Shown: positions 47,753 to 56,823, counted from the stretch's first letter. The stretch is DNA of 64,000 nt from Actinoplanes lutulentus (GCF_003259845.1 NZ_QLMJ01000028.1:1-64000); one strand, 5' to 3'. Numbers and translations: made by a program. Notes: a model not told the origin generated them from the letters alone.

Positions 47753-47768
47753 CGCCGGCGGCCCGGTT

Positions 47769-48000
47769 CTACCGCGCGCCGCGGACTCGCAGGACCACGA
47801 TGCCGGCGACGGCGGCCAAGCCGGCGGCGACCGGCCAGATCAGCGCATACCCGCCGCTGATCGCGACGATCGAACTGGCCAGCAGGGGAGCGAGAGCGGC
47901 ACCGGCGCCGGAGGCCATGGCCGCGACGCCGAGATCCCGGCCGGCGTTGTCCAGGTCGGGCAGCACGTCGATGAGGTCGCGCTCCTGACGACCCGTAACC
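47769..48000 (-). pseudogene. C-terminal remnant of an MFS transporter
   Basis: About 65 codons on the minus strand encode D-V-L-P-D-L-D-N-A-G-R-D-L-G-V-A-A-M-A-S-G followed by two hydrophobic helices and a basic R-V-R-G-A-R end. This is the last part of drug:H+ antiporter-like MFS proteins (cytoplasmic loop plus TM11-12). No upstream ten helices are present; sequence above about 48000 is unrelated. A fragment of this size cannot transport, so it is a deletion relic. Confidence 0.65.
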
Positions 48001-48431
48001 CGTCGGCGGGTTGACGCCTCGCCGGACACGTCCGGTGGTTTGGCGCCGCCCGCGAGGGGAAATGGGACGGCCGAGATAGACATCACCGCGGTGCGGGACT
48101 CCCGCAGCGGTGGTGGGCCGTCCGGACTTCGCGGCCTCGCTCGTCAGCTCGACCCCGTCTCTGCCGCCGGTTCCCACCGGCGCAGCGGACCGGTCGGCCA
48201 TCGTTCGAGGAGGCACGCCGTGAACGCAGGACCCTTCAGGTCGACGGCCGCCGTCTGCCCCGTCCGCGCTGTCTCTCTTCGCCCGGATTCGGGCTCCTCT
48301 GCATTGCTCCGTCGACCAGCCCGGGACGGCGACCAGGGGGGATGCCGTCCCGGGCTGGCCGGCACCCGACGCCGACGGGTGACCGCTCCCGTGAACCTCG
48401 CCCCGGCCCACCACGACGGAGAGACCCGGTC
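48001..48431. other. Non-coding stretch and transketolase leader
   Basis: No gene is supported. A 131-codon plus-strand frame (48040-48435) has Arg/Ser-rich shadow composition. A perfect 15-bp stem (48316-48330 with 48344-48358, 13-nt loop) is the only strong structure, 74 nt before the transketolase ATG; no T-run follows it. Confidence 0.5.
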
Positions 48432-50648
48432 ATGAGCCATTTCCAAGCCCTTGATCCCCGCGCCGGCCGTACCGTGTCGTTGCCTGTCGCCGGAGCCGCC
48501 GGCTGGACCGACGTCGATGTCCGCGCCGTCGACACTGCCCGGTTGCTCGCCGCCGACGCGGTGCAGAAGGCCGGCAACGGCCATCCCGGCACCGCGATGA
48601 GCCTGGCGCCGCTGGCATATCTGCTGTTCCAGAACGTGATGCGGCACGACCCGGCCGACGACCAGTGGCTCGGCCGGGACCGGTTCGTGCTGTCCTGCGG
48701 GCACTCCAGCCTGACCCTCTACGTTCAGCTCTACCTCAGCGGTTACGGCCTGGAGCTCAGCGACCTGCGAGCGTTGCGGACCTGGGGATCGGCGACGCCC
48801 GGCCATCCCGAGTTCCGGCACACCCGGGGCGTGGAGATCACCACCGGGCCGCTCGGCCAGGGCCTCGCCAGCGCCGTCGGCATGGCGCTCGCGGCACGCC
48901 GCGAGCGCGGCCTGCTCGACCCGGACGCCGCTCCCGGTCAGAGCCCGTTCGACCACCATGTGTACGTGGTCGCCTCCGACGGTGACCTGATGGAGGGCGT
49001 TACGGCGGAGGCGAGTTCCCTCGCGGGGCACCAGCAGCTGGGCAACCTGGTGCTGTTCTACGACTCCAACCACATCTCGATCGAGGACGACACCGGCATC
49101 GCGTTCAGCGAGGACGTCGCCGCGCGGTACGCCGCCTATGGGTGGCACGTGCAGACCGTCGACTGGACCAGCACCGGAGCCTACGTCGAGGACATCGACG
49201 CGCTGCTCGCCGCGACCGAGGCCGCGAAGGCGGACACCGGGCGGCCGTCGCTGATCCTGTTGCGGACGATCATCGGCTGGCCGGCGCCGACCAAGCAGAA
49301 CACCGGCAAGGCGCACGGGTCCGCCCTCGGCGCCGACGAGATCGCCGCCACCAAGCAGCTGCTCGGCTTCGACCCGGAGGCCGCCTTCGCCGTGCCGGAG
49401 GAGGTGCTCGCGCACACCCGGGAGGCCGGGGCGCGTGCTTCGGGCGTACACAAGCAGTGGGATCTGGAATTTGAGGCCTGGCGCACCGCGAACCCGGACC
49501 GGGCCGCCCTGCTGGACCGGCTTCAGACGCGGGCTCTGCCCGCGGGGTGGGAGAAAGCGCTGCCCAGCTTCGAGCCGGACCCGAAGGGGATGGCGACGCG
49601 GGCGGCGTCCGGGAAGATCCTCAGCGCGCTCGCGGCGGTCCTGCCGGAGCTGTGGGGTGGCTCGGCGGATCTCGCGGAGAGCAACAACACGACCATGGCG
49701 GGGGAGCCGTCGTTCATTCCCGCCGACCGGCAGACCAAGGACTGGTCCGGCGGTCCCTATGGGCGGACCCTGCACTTCGGGATCCGGGAGCACGCGATGG
49801 GTTCGATCCTGAACGGGATCGCGCTGCAAAGCCTGACCCGGCCCTATGGCGGCACGTTCCTGGTGTTCAGCGACTACATGCGACCGGCCGTGCGGCTGGC
49901 GGCGCTGATGCAGCTGCCGGCGACCTACGTCTGGACACACGACTCGATCGGTCTCGGCGAGGACGGGCCCACCCATCAGCCTGTCGAACATCTGGCCGCG
50001 TTGCGGGCCATCCCGGGTCTGGACGTGGTCCGCCCGGGTGACGCCAACGAGACCGCGGTCTGCTGGCGCACCATCCTGGAGCATCACGACAGGCCTGCCG
50101 GCCTCGTCCTGACCAGGCAAAATCTTCCAGTTCTCGATCGAGGCCAGGATGGGTACGCCTCAGCGGAAGGCGCGGCCCGTGGTGGGTACGTGCTGGCCGG
50201 TGGCGTGGAAGTGCCCGAGGTCATCGTGATCGCCACGGGTTCCGAGGTGCAGATCGCCCTGGACGCCCGCGACCTGCTCGTCGACGAGGGCATATCGGTT
50301 CGCGTGGTGTCGCTGCCGTGTCTGGAGTGGTTCGCCGGGCAGCCGCTGGAGTACCGCGACGAGGTGCTGCCGCCGGCCGTGCGCGCCCGGGTCAGTGTCG
50401 AGGCCGGGATCGGCCAGGGCTGGCGGGAGATCGTCGGCGATGCCGGGCGGATCGTCAGCCTCGAACATTTCGGTGCCTCCGCCGATTACCAGCGGCTGTA
50501 CCAGGAGTTCGGCATCACCGCCGCAGCCGTCGCGGACGCCGCCCGGGCCAGCATCGCGGGCGCCGCCGGGCCGATCCGTCCCGGTGGGCACCAGCAGACC
50601 AGTTCTCCGACCACCGGCGGAACCGGCGATCACCCCGCACCGCGTTAG
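48432..50648 (+). CDS. tkt: Transketolase
   Basis: The 738-residue protein has all transketolase landmarks: G-N-G-H-P-G-T-A (substrate His) at ~55, R-F-V-L-S-C-G-H-S-S, T-T-G-P-L-G-Q-G, the TPP-binding S-D-G-D-L-M-E-G with a following N, and in the second half G-I-R-E-H-A-M-G (catalytic Glu) and D-S-I-G-L-G-E-D-G-P-T-H-Q-P. It transfers two-carbon ketol units in the pentose phosphate pathway. A gly/thr-rich tail of about 30 residues is added at the C-terminus. It is a single gene here, not linked to transaldolase or zwf, so it may be a second copy; that cannot be judged from one window. GGAGAGA lies upstream of ATG 48432. Confidence 0.93.
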   Translation: MSHFQALDPRAGRTVSLPVAGAAGWTDVDVRAVDTARLLAADAVQKAGNGHPGTAMSLAPLAYLLFQNVMRHDPADDQWLGRDRFVLSCGHSSLTLYVQLYLSGYGLELSDLRALRTWGSATPGHPEFRHTRGVEITTGPLGQGLASAVGMALAARRERGLLDPDAAPGQSPFDHHVYVVASDGDLMEGVTAEASSLAGHQQLGNLVLFYDSNHISIEDDTGIAFSEDVAARYAAYGWHVQTVDWTSTGAYVEDIDALLAATEAAKADTGRPSLILLRTIIGWPAPTKQNTGKAHGSALGADEIAATKQLLGFDPEAAFAVPEEVLAHTREAGARASGVHKQWDLEFEAWRTANPDRAALLDRLQTRALPAGWEKALPSFEPDPKGMATRAASGKILSALAAVLPELWGGSADLAESNNTTMAGEPSFIPADRQTKDWSGGPYGRTLHFGIREHAMGSILNGIALQSLTRPYGGTFLVFSDYMRPAVRLAALMQLPATYVWTHDSIGLGEDGPTHQPVEHLAALRAIPGLDVVRPGDANETAVCWRTILEHHDRPAGLVLTRQNLPVLDRGQDGYASAEGAARGGYVLAGGVEVPEVIVIATGSEVQIALDARDLLVDEGISVRVVSLPCLEWFAGQPLEYRDEVLPPAVRARVSVEAGIGQGWREIVGDAGRIVSLEHFGASADYQRLYQEFGITAAAVADAARASIAGAAGPIRPGGHQQTSSPTTGGTGDHPAPR

Positions 50649-50888
50649 GCGGTCTCGTTTCTTGTGGGTGACAAGGCGCCTCTGCGGGAACGGTTACCTA
50701 TATGCTTGGGGACGCGGTGGTTTGTCCACCGTCCTGCTGCCCCAGACCACTGGTAGCGCTTTCGAGTTCGCGCTAGGTGTGTCATGTCCGGGGGAGCAGT
50801 GCTGCCTTTCCGTGGCTTGTCGCGCCGTATGCGGCCGTCCAGTTCCGCTTTCGCGGCTGGCCGGGTGACGCCCTGGAAAGGCTCTTTC

Positions 50889-51293
50889 ATGTCATCACAG
50901 TTCTCAGGCACGACGATGCTGCGCGACGCGGTGTCCGTGACGGTCGGCGCCGGGGCCGCGGCGCCGTCGGTCGCCGAGATCGCGGTGCACGGCTCGTGGT
51001 CGATTCGTCTGGGTCTGGAGGTCACTGCCGCGCTGCGCGACTGTTTCGCCAGCCGGCCCAGTGTCGTCATCGCCGACCTGCACGCGTTGGCGGACGATGA
51101 CGCTGCCAGCCTGCCGTTGTGGCTGGCGGCGCGGCGTGCCGCCAACGTGCTCCGGCCGCCGGCCCGGCTGGTCCTGTGCCTACCGGCGGAGACGGTTCTG
51201 AGGACCCGGTTGCAGCGCATCGGTGCGGGCCGGCTGCCGCTGTATTCCTCGATGGCCGAGGCCCGCGCGGCCGCGGATCCGCCCGCCGGTTGA
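50889..51293 (+). CDS. STAS-like (anti-sigma antagonist-type) protein
   Basis: The 134-residue protein fits the STAS fold by its alternating pattern: A-E-I-A-V-H-G-S-W-S-I-R, L-E-V-T-A-A-L-R-D-C-F, V-V-I-A-D-L-H-A-L, and L-V-L-C-L-P-A-E-T-V. The canonical phosphorylated Ser after D-L would fall at the D-L-H-A-L-A-D-D-D loop, which lacks a Ser, so it may not be controlled by phosphorylation. AAAGG precedes ATG 50889. It leads a run of three signalling genes (this, then two GAF-ANTAR proteins) and is 41 nt from the next. Confidence 0.6.
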   Translation: MSSQFSGTTMLRDAVSVTVGAGAAAPSVAEIAVHGSWSIRLGLEVTAALRDCFASRPSVVIADLHALADDDAASLPLWLAARRAANVLRPPARLVLCLPAETVLRTRLQRIGAGRLPLYSSMAEARAAADPPAG

Positions 51294-51334
51294 AGGTCTG
51301 AGCAACTCACCTTGCTGTCACAGGGGGGATCGCG

Positions 51335-52036
51335 GTGACCTCGCCGGATGAGATGGGCGGACTCCCGTCCTTGGTGACGCGGTTGCGGGCCGCGGGCGGC
51401 ACTGCTGCGCTCTGCAGCCGCTGCCACGAGCGGATCCCCTCGGTCTCCGGGGTCGGGCTGACGGTCTTCGTCTCGCGCGCCCGGCGTTTTGTGCTGGGCA
51501 CGTCCGGACTGCTCATCGACCGTGTCGAGGACCTGCAGATCCGGCTCGACGAAGGGCCCTGCGTGGAGGCTTTCACGAGCCGGCAACCAGTGCTGGTGGA
51601 GCATCTCGCCGACCAGGATGCCCGCCAGCGATGGCCGCGGTTCGCTGACGAGGCACTGCGTGCCGGGGTGGCGGCGGTGTTCACCTTTCCGGTCCTCGCC
51701 GAGGATCAGCCTGTCGCCGTGCTTGATCTGTGCCGCAGCAGCCCCGGACCGCTGCCCGGCACCGCGTACGCCCAGGCCACGACCTTCGCGGCCGCTGCCT
51801 CCACGCTCCTGGTCGACGATCTGAACGGCGGCGCCAGCGCCGGCGCGACGGTTTCCCTGTCCGCCGCCCGCGTTCAGCAGGCGACCGGGATGGTGATGGG
51901 CCAGGCCACGACCGGTGCCGCCGACGCCCTGCACCAGTTGCGGGACCACGCCACGCACCGTGATGTCTCGCTGGCCGTCGTCGTCGACGAGGTCCTCGCC
52001 GGCATGCTGCGCTTCGACACTCCCCGCGCCTCATGA
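51335..52036 (+). CDS. GAF-ANTAR RNA-binding antiterminator-type regulator 1
   Basis: The 233-residue protein has an N-terminal GAF domain (V-S-G-V-G-L-T-V-F-V, then D-E-G-P-C-V-E-A-F, typical of actinobacterial GAF-ANTAR proteins) and a C-terminal ANTAR domain (V-Q-Q-A-T-G-M-V-M-G-Q, A-A-D-A-L-H-Q-L-R-D-H-A). ANTAR domains bind paired RNA hairpins and prevent termination. GTG 51335 follows a GGGGGGA run. Its stop overlaps the start of the second GAF-ANTAR gene by 4 nt. The GAF ligand is unknown. Confidence 0.85.
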   Translation: MTSPDEMGGLPSLVTRLRAAGGTAALCSRCHERIPSVSGVGLTVFVSRARRFVLGTSGLLIDRVEDLQIRLDEGPCVEAFTSRQPVLVEHLADQDARQRWPRFADEALRAGVAAVFTFPVLAEDQPVAVLDLCRSSPGPLPGTAYAQATTFAAAASTLLVDDLNGGASAGATVSLSAARVQQATGMVMGQATTGAADALHQLRDHATHRDVSLAVVVDEVLAGMLRFDTPRAS

Positions 52037-52809
52037 CCGGCACCGGAGCACTGACCGGCAGGGCACCCCGCGAACAGCGGGTCGCCGAAGCATTCGTCTA
52101 CCTGGCCGACACCCTCGTAGAGGACTTCGACCTGCCGGAATTCCTGCACGAACTCACCACGTACTGCATCGATCTGCTCGACGTGGACGGCGCCGGGGTG
52201 ATGCTGGCCGACGAGGACGGCCGGATGCGGCTGCTCGCCTCCTCCGACGAGACGGCCCGCCTGCTGGAGCTCTTCGAGATCGACGGCGACCAAGGGCCGT
52301 GCCTCACCGCGTACCGCACCGGCGAGGCTGTCGAGCACTGCCACCTCGCGACCCATGACCCGCGATGGAGCCTGTTCGCCGCCCGCGCCCACCGCGACGG
52401 TTACCGGTCCGCCCACGCCACCCCGATGCGGTTACGCGGCCAGGTCATCGGCGTCGTCAACCTGTTCAGCCGCAGTCCTGATCCGCTCAGCAGCGCCCAC
52501 CAGAAACTCGCCCGCGCCCTCGCCGACGTCGCCGCCATCGCGCTGCTGCAACACCGCGCCGTCAACATCCAGCGCACACTCGCCGAGCAGCTGCAGACCG
52601 CGTTCACCACCCGCCTCGACATCGAACAGGCGAAGGGCCTGCTCGCCGAACGCCACGGCATCGATCCGAACGAGGCCTTCCAGCGGATGCGCAGCCACGC
52701 TCGCAACACCAACCGCAAACTCTCCGAACTCGCCGTCGACATCACCTCGGGCACGGCCACCCTGCCCGACCCGGCCACACCAGCAGACCGGCGCCGCGAC
52801 CGGCAATGA
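52033..52809 (+). CDS. GAF-ANTAR RNA-binding antiterminator-type regulator 2
   Basis: The 258-residue protein carries a GAF domain with G-A-G-V-M-L-A-D-E-D-G and D-G-D-Q-G-P-C-L-T-A-Y and an ANTAR domain (D-I-E-Q-A-K-G-L-L-A-E-R-H-G-I-D-P-N-E-A-F-Q-R-M-R). The core L-E-L-F-E-I-D-G-D-Q-G-P-C and G-Y-R-S-A-H-A-T-P-M-R-L make it clearly homologous to its neighbour but with a better preserved ANTAR consensus. ATG 52033 lies in the stop of the previous gene, so both are made together and could heterodimerise. Their RNA targets are not seen in this window. Confidence 0.88.
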   Translation: MTGTGALTGRAPREQRVAEAFVYLADTLVEDFDLPEFLHELTTYCIDLLDVDGAGVMLADEDGRMRLLASSDETARLLELFEIDGDQGPCLTAYRTGEAVEHCHLATHDPRWSLFAARAHRDGYRSAHATPMRLRGQVIGVVNLFSRSPDPLSSAHQKLARALADVAAIALLQHRAVNIQRTLAEQLQTAFTTRLDIEQAKGLLAERHGIDPNEAFQRMRSHARNTNRKLSELAVDITSGTATLPDPATPADRRRDRQ

Positions 52810-53117
52810 TCGCCTGCTGCTGTTGGGCAGCGGGTCCATCGTGGTCAGCATGGCCGGTTGCGCGATCGCCGGCCTGCTCGTCGCGGTGTTCGCGAGCCGG
52901 GCTCTGCCCCGGTGAGCGGTCTTCGCCGGGTCGTCACGCCATGAAATTCGTGCGGACTACCTATTGACCATGACTGCTGGAACACAGATTCTGATGCGGC
53001 GGCAGCGGAGAGTGATCCTCTTCGGACCGCTTGCCGTATTCCCTGCTGAACCCTTCCTGAGCGGCATCGACCCGACTGTGTGAACGAGCACACAAAGTCG
53101 GAAGAGGAGCTGAACGC
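52810..53117 (+). other. Gap before the conservon; possible micro-ORF
   Basis: 308 nt without a clear gene. A GTG at 52841 opens a 24-codon frame to 52915 with very high GC at third positions and one hydrophobic segment (A-G-C-A-I-A-G-L-L-V-A-V-F-A), which is one frame off the end of the ANTAR gene; it could be a tiny membrane peptide or a frameshifted tail. The remainder should hold the conservon promoter; I see no clear -35/-10 pair or operator. Confidence 0.3.
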
Positions 53118-55430
53118 GTGCCCGCGAACGAGACGCCCGCGCCGTCGCCGCGCCGCCGAACCGGCGGCACGATCCGCGGCCGCATCGCGCGGACCCTGGC
53201 CCTGCCGGTGGCCGTCATCCTCGTGCTGCTCGGCGTCATCGCGGCCGGCGAGATCGACAACTACCGCGCGGCCGCACAGACCGACCGCGCCGTCACCCTC
53301 GACCTCGCGGTGCTCGACCTGGTGGACGGCCTGCAGACCGAGCGCGGCCTCGCGGTCGGCCTGCTCGGCGGCACCCGGGAGTTCCGCGCCGAACTCGCCC
53401 CGGCCCGCCAGGCCGTCGACCAGCAGCGCGCGGTCGTCGGCAACCTGATCGAGCGGGACGGCGAGGTCGAGGACCGGGTCGCGGCGGTGATGGCCCAGCT
53501 CGGCGACCTCACCACGGTCCGCGCCGGGACCGACACCGGCACCGGCGCGCCGGCCGACACGGCCGGCTTCTACACCGCCGTGATCGGTCGCCTGATCAAC
53601 ATCGAGTTCGGACTCGACGCGGTCGACGACAATGAGCTGCGCCGCAACTACGCCACGCTCAGCATGTACAGCGTGGCCAAGGAGTCCGCCGCGCAGGAAC
53701 GGATGCTGCTCTACGGCGTCTTCGCCGCCGGCCGGTTCAGCCCCGCCCAGTTCGTCCAGTTCGTCTCCGCGAAATCAGCGCGCGACTCCGCGATCCTGGC
53801 CTTCAACCAGTACGGCAACCCGGCCGCGGTGCAGGCCCAGAACCTGGTTCTGAGCACACCGGACGGCAAGAAGGTCGTCGCGATGGAGAACACCGCGCTG
53901 GCCGCCGGCGACGGCCGCAAGCTGAAAGTCAGCCCCAGCGTCTACTGGTCGGCGTCCGCCACGGTGCTCGCCGACCTGCTCCAGGCGGGCAAGTGGATGG
54001 GCAGCGTCGCGCAGCAGAACGCCGCCAAGATCAAGGATCAGGCGACGCAGCGGCTCGGTGTACTGGCCGCCGTCATGGCGCTGTGCGTCGCCGGCGCGAT
54101 CTACCTGGCCCTCGCGGCGTCGCGCCGGCTGGCCCGGCCGCTCGCCGCCCTGGCCGAGGAGGCCGGCCGGATCAGCGCCGCGTCACTGCCCGAGGCGGTG
54201 AACCGCGCCATGGCCGGTGACCGCGACATCCGTCCTCCGCCGGTCCGGGTCATCCCGGGAGCCAGCGTCGAGGTGCGCCAGGTCGCCGAGGCGTTCGAAC
54301 AGGTGCAGGAGACCGCGTATACCCTGGCCACCGCACAGGCCCGGCTGCGGCACGCGACCGCCGAGTCGCTCGCCGACCTCGGCCACCGCAATCAGGGCCT
54401 GCTACGCCGGCAGCTCGGGTTCATCACCCAGCTGGAGAGCGAGGAGTCCACCCCCGCCGGATTGGCCAACCTCTTCGAGCTCGACCATCTGGCAACCCGC
54501 ATGCGACGGTACGCCGAAAGCCTGCTCGTCCTGGTCGGAGCGGCCAGCCCGCGGCAGTGGACGGAGCCGATGCCGATCGTCGACGTCGTCCGCGCCGCGA
54601 TCAGCGAGGTCGAGGAGTACCGCCGGGTGACGCTGCGCCGGGTCGACGACGTGCTGATCAACGGGTCGATGGTGGGCACCGTCGCGCACATGCTCGCCGA
54701 ACTGATCGAGAACGGTCTGGTCTTCTCACCGCCCGACGTGGACGTGGAGGTACACGGCCGGATGGTCGGCGACCACTATCTCATCGCGGTCATCGACTCG
54801 GGCATCGGCATGAACCCGCAGGAGATGGAGATCGCCAATCAGCGACTGCGGGGCGAGGGCGACTTCGTCACCGCGCCGGCCCGCTTCCTCGGCCACTTCG
54901 TGGTGGGCCGCCTCGCCGCCGAGATCGGTGTCCAGGTGCAGCTCACGCCGTCGCCGGTCACCGGGGTCACGGCCCGGCTGGCGCTGCCGGCCGGAGTCCT
55001 CGCCGGTCGCGATCCGATCACCGAGCCTGCCGCACCTGCCGGATCAGCGCGGCCTGCCGCATCAGCGCGGCCTGCCGCATCGCCGCAGCTTTCCGTATCG
55101 CCCCAGCTTTCCGCGTCGCCGTGGGCGGAGGCCGTGCCCCTGCGGTCCGACACCATCGAGTACGTGGTCGTGTCCGACGACGCCGACGAGAGCTCCACCA
55201 GAGATCTCCGGCAGCTCACCTCGTTGCCGGGCGGGTCCGAGCACACCCCCAACGGGCTGCGCCGGCGCCGGCCGCAGAAGAAGCGGGCCGACAGCCCGCA
55301 ACCGGCTCCGGCGCAGAGCCAGCCGCGGTCGGCAGTCATCGCCGACTCGCCGGAGGCGGTCCGTGACCGGCTCTCCGCGTTCCGTGCGGGCATGTTGCGC
55401 GCCGGCGTAGACGACACAGGGCGGCCGTGA
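53118..55430 (+). CDS. cvnA: Conservon sensor kinase with NIT domain
   Basis: The 770-residue protein has a first membrane span (L-P-V-A-V-I-L-V-L-L-G-V-I), an extracellular NIT (nitrate/nitrite-sensing type) domain of about 250 residues, a second span near 320 (A-A-V-M-A-L-C-V-A-G-A-I-Y), a HAMP region and an ATPase domain with L-I-E-N-G-L-V-F-S-P-P and D-S-G-I-G-M-N. The dimerisation helix shows the L-D-H-L-A-T-R-M-R-R motif of conservon kinases. A Ser/Ala/Pro-rich low-complexity tail of ~130 residues follows. GTG 53118 is preceded by AGGAG. With the next three genes it forms a conservon, a membrane signalling complex that resembles eukaryotic G-protein systems. Confidence 0.88.
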   Translation: MPANETPAPSPRRRTGGTIRGRIARTLALPVAVILVLLGVIAAGEIDNYRAAAQTDRAVTLDLAVLDLVDGLQTERGLAVGLLGGTREFRAELAPARQAVDQQRAVVGNLIERDGEVEDRVAAVMAQLGDLTTVRAGTDTGTGAPADTAGFYTAVIGRLINIEFGLDAVDDNELRRNYATLSMYSVAKESAAQERMLLYGVFAAGRFSPAQFVQFVSAKSARDSAILAFNQYGNPAAVQAQNLVLSTPDGKKVVAMENTALAAGDGRKLKVSPSVYWSASATVLADLLQAGKWMGSVAQQNAAKIKDQATQRLGVLAAVMALCVAGAIYLALAASRRLARPLAALAEEAGRISAASLPEAVNRAMAGDRDIRPPPVRVIPGASVEVRQVAEAFEQVQETAYTLATAQARLRHATAESLADLGHRNQGLLRRQLGFITQLESEESTPAGLANLFELDHLATRMRRYAESLLVLVGAASPRQWTEPMPIVDVVRAAISEVEEYRRVTLRRVDDVLINGSMVGTVAHMLAELIENGLVFSPPDVDVEVHGRMVGDHYLIAVIDSGIGMNPQEMEIANQRLRGEGDFVTAPARFLGHFVVGRLAAEIGVQVQLTPSPVTGVTARLALPAGVLAGRDPITEPAAPAGSARPAASARPAASPQLSVSPQLSASPWAEAVPLRSDTIEYVVVSDDADESSTRDLRQLTSLPGGSEHTPNGLRRRRPQKKRADSPQPAPAQSQPRSAVIADSPEAVRDRLSAFRAGMLRAGVDDTGRP

Positions 55431-55464
55431 CCCGCCCGATGAACAGCAACGGGGAAAAGAAATC

Positions 55465-55890
55465 ATGAGCGTTGACACTTCGGCAGCCCACCAGCAGTTC
55501 AACTGGCTGCTCGGCAACTTCGTCCAGCGAACCGACGGCGTCCGTGACGCGGTGGCGGTCTCCTCGGACGGCCTGCTGATCGCCGGCTCCGACGGGCTGA
55601 GCCGCGCCGAGGCCGACCAGCTCGCCGCGATCGTGTCGAGCCTGGCCAGCCTGGCCCGCAGCGCCTCACGACGCTACGACTTCGACGGCCTGAAGATCAT
55701 CATGATCGAGATGAAGCGCGGGTACCTGCTGGTCTCGCAGATCTCCGGCGGCAGCGTCCTCGGCGTCGTCGCCGGCAGCGAGTGCGACCTGGGCCTGGTC
55801 GCCTACGACATCTCCATGCTGGCCGAACGCTTCGGCACCCTGCTCACGCCCGCACTGATCGCCGAGTCCCGGCAGCATCTGCCTCGATGA
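55465..55890 (+). CDS. cvnB: Conservon roadblock/LC7 protein
   Basis: The 141-residue roadblock/LC7-domain protein begins with Q-F-N-W-L-L-G-N-F and has A-V-S-S-D-G-L-L-I-A and I-M-I-E-M-K-R-G-Y-L-L-V. CvnB-type proteins bridge the kinase and the small GTPase and modulate GTP hydrolysis. ATG 55465 is preceded by GGGGAAAAGAAA. Its stop overlaps the start of the DUF742 gene by 4 nt. Confidence 0.9.
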   Translation: MSVDTSAAHQQFNWLLGNFVQRTDGVRDAVAVSSDGLLIAGSDGLSRAEADQLAAIVSSLASLARSASRRYDFDGLKIIMIEMKRGYLLVSQISGGSVLGVVAGSECDLGLVAYDISMLAERFGTLLTPALIAESRQHLPR

Positions 55891-56258
55891 CCGACGAAAG
55901 GTGGCCGCACCCAGGACCCCTTTATGACAAGAACAAAGACCCTTTGGTACGCCCATTCATGCTCACCGGCGGCCGGACGAGGCCGGGGCACGACGGGCTG
56001 CGCGTCGAAACCCCACTGGCGGCCGTCCCGGCAGCGCTCTCGGCACCGCTGCGGTTCGAGGCCCGCCGGATCGTCGAGCTGTGCCAGCGGCCGCATTCCC
56101 TGGCCGACCTCGCCGCGGCGCTCAAAGCACCCCTCGGCGTGGTCCGCGTCATCGTCGGTGACCTGCTCACCGACGGCCACCTGCGCATCGAGGAGCAGCC
56201 CGACGTGCTCTCCATCGACCTGATCGAAAGGATCCGGGATCGTGTCCGCGCCCTCTGA
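55887..56258 (+). CDS. cvnC: Conservon DUF742 protein
   Basis: The 123-residue DUF742 protein shows the family start P-L-V-R-P-F-M-L-T-G-G-R-T-R-P, then E-A-R-R-I-V-E-L-C and a winged-helix-like middle (L-A-A-A-L-K-A-P-L-G-V-V-R-V-I-V-G-D-L). It overlaps the GTPase gene by 17 nt. DUF742 proteins probably act with the roadblock protein in the complex. Confidence 0.9.
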   Translation: MTDERWPHPGPLYDKNKDPLVRPFMLTGGRTRPGHDGLRVETPLAAVPAALSAPLRFEARRIVELCQRPHSLADLAAALKAPLGVVRVIVGDLLTDGHLRIEEQPDVLSIDLIERIRDRVRAL

Positions 56259-56823
56259 CACGGCGGCACCGCCGATCGCTGTGAAGATCGTGATAAGCGG
56301 TGGTTTCGGGGTGGGCAAGACGACGTTCGTCGGCTCCATCTCCGAGATCGAACCTCTGATCACCGAAGCCGAGATGACCGAGCGATCGCTGGGCCTGGAC
56401 GACACGTCGGCCGTACCCGGCAAGACCACCACGACGGTGGCGCTCGACTTCGGCCGCATCACCCTCGACGACACCCTGCTGCTCTATCTGTTCGGAACCC
56501 CCGGACAGGACCGGTTCTCGTTCCTCTGGGACGACCTGGTCGACGGGGCACTCGGCGCGATCGTGCTGGTCGACACCCGCCGGATCGAGGATTCGTTCCC
56601 CGCGATCAGCTATTTCGAGGAGAACGAGATCCCGTTCATCGTCGGTGTCAACCGGTTCGCCGGAGGCCTGCGCTTCGACCTGGCCGAAGTCCGCGACGCC
56701 CTCGGCATCGACGACATCGTGCCGATCGTCGAGTGCGACGCCCGGCGGCGGGAATCGGTGAAGGACGTGCTGGTCGCGCTAACCGAGGAGATCCTGATCA
56801 GGCGGAGCAGACCGCACCACTGA
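56242..56823 (+). CDS. cvnD: Conservon small GTPase
   Basis: The 193-residue GTPase has G1 SGGFGVGKTT, G3 F-G-T-P-G-Q-D-R-F, and G4 V-N-R-F (N-R-F-A in place of the canonical N-K-x-D). The Gln after G3 that is used for hydrolysis is present as G-Q-D. The gene is the last of the conservon and a terminator follows at 56830. GTG 56242 begins inside the previous gene. Confidence 0.92.
   Translation: MSAPSDTAAPPIAVKIVISGGFGVGKTTFVGSISEIEPLITEAEMTERSLGLDDTSAVPGKTTTTVALDFGRITLDDTLLLYLFGTPGQDRFSFLWDDLVDGALGAIVLVDTRRIEDSFPAISYFEENEIPFIVGVNRFAGGLRFDLAEVRDALGIDDIVPIVECDARRRESVKDVLVALTEEILIRRSRPHH

Noticed and set aside
48040..48435. 131-codon frame overlapping the transketolase start by ATGA
   Set aside because: The overlap is tempting for coupling, but the product is Arg/Ser/Pro-rich with no start signal and resembles shadow sequence.
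52806..52970. 54-codon frame starting in the stop of the second GAF-ANTAR gene
   Set aside because: ATGA overlap looks coupled, but the product is Cys/Trp/Ser-rich and codon use is wrong; the neighbouring frame (52841-52915) has better coding statistics, though it is also weak.
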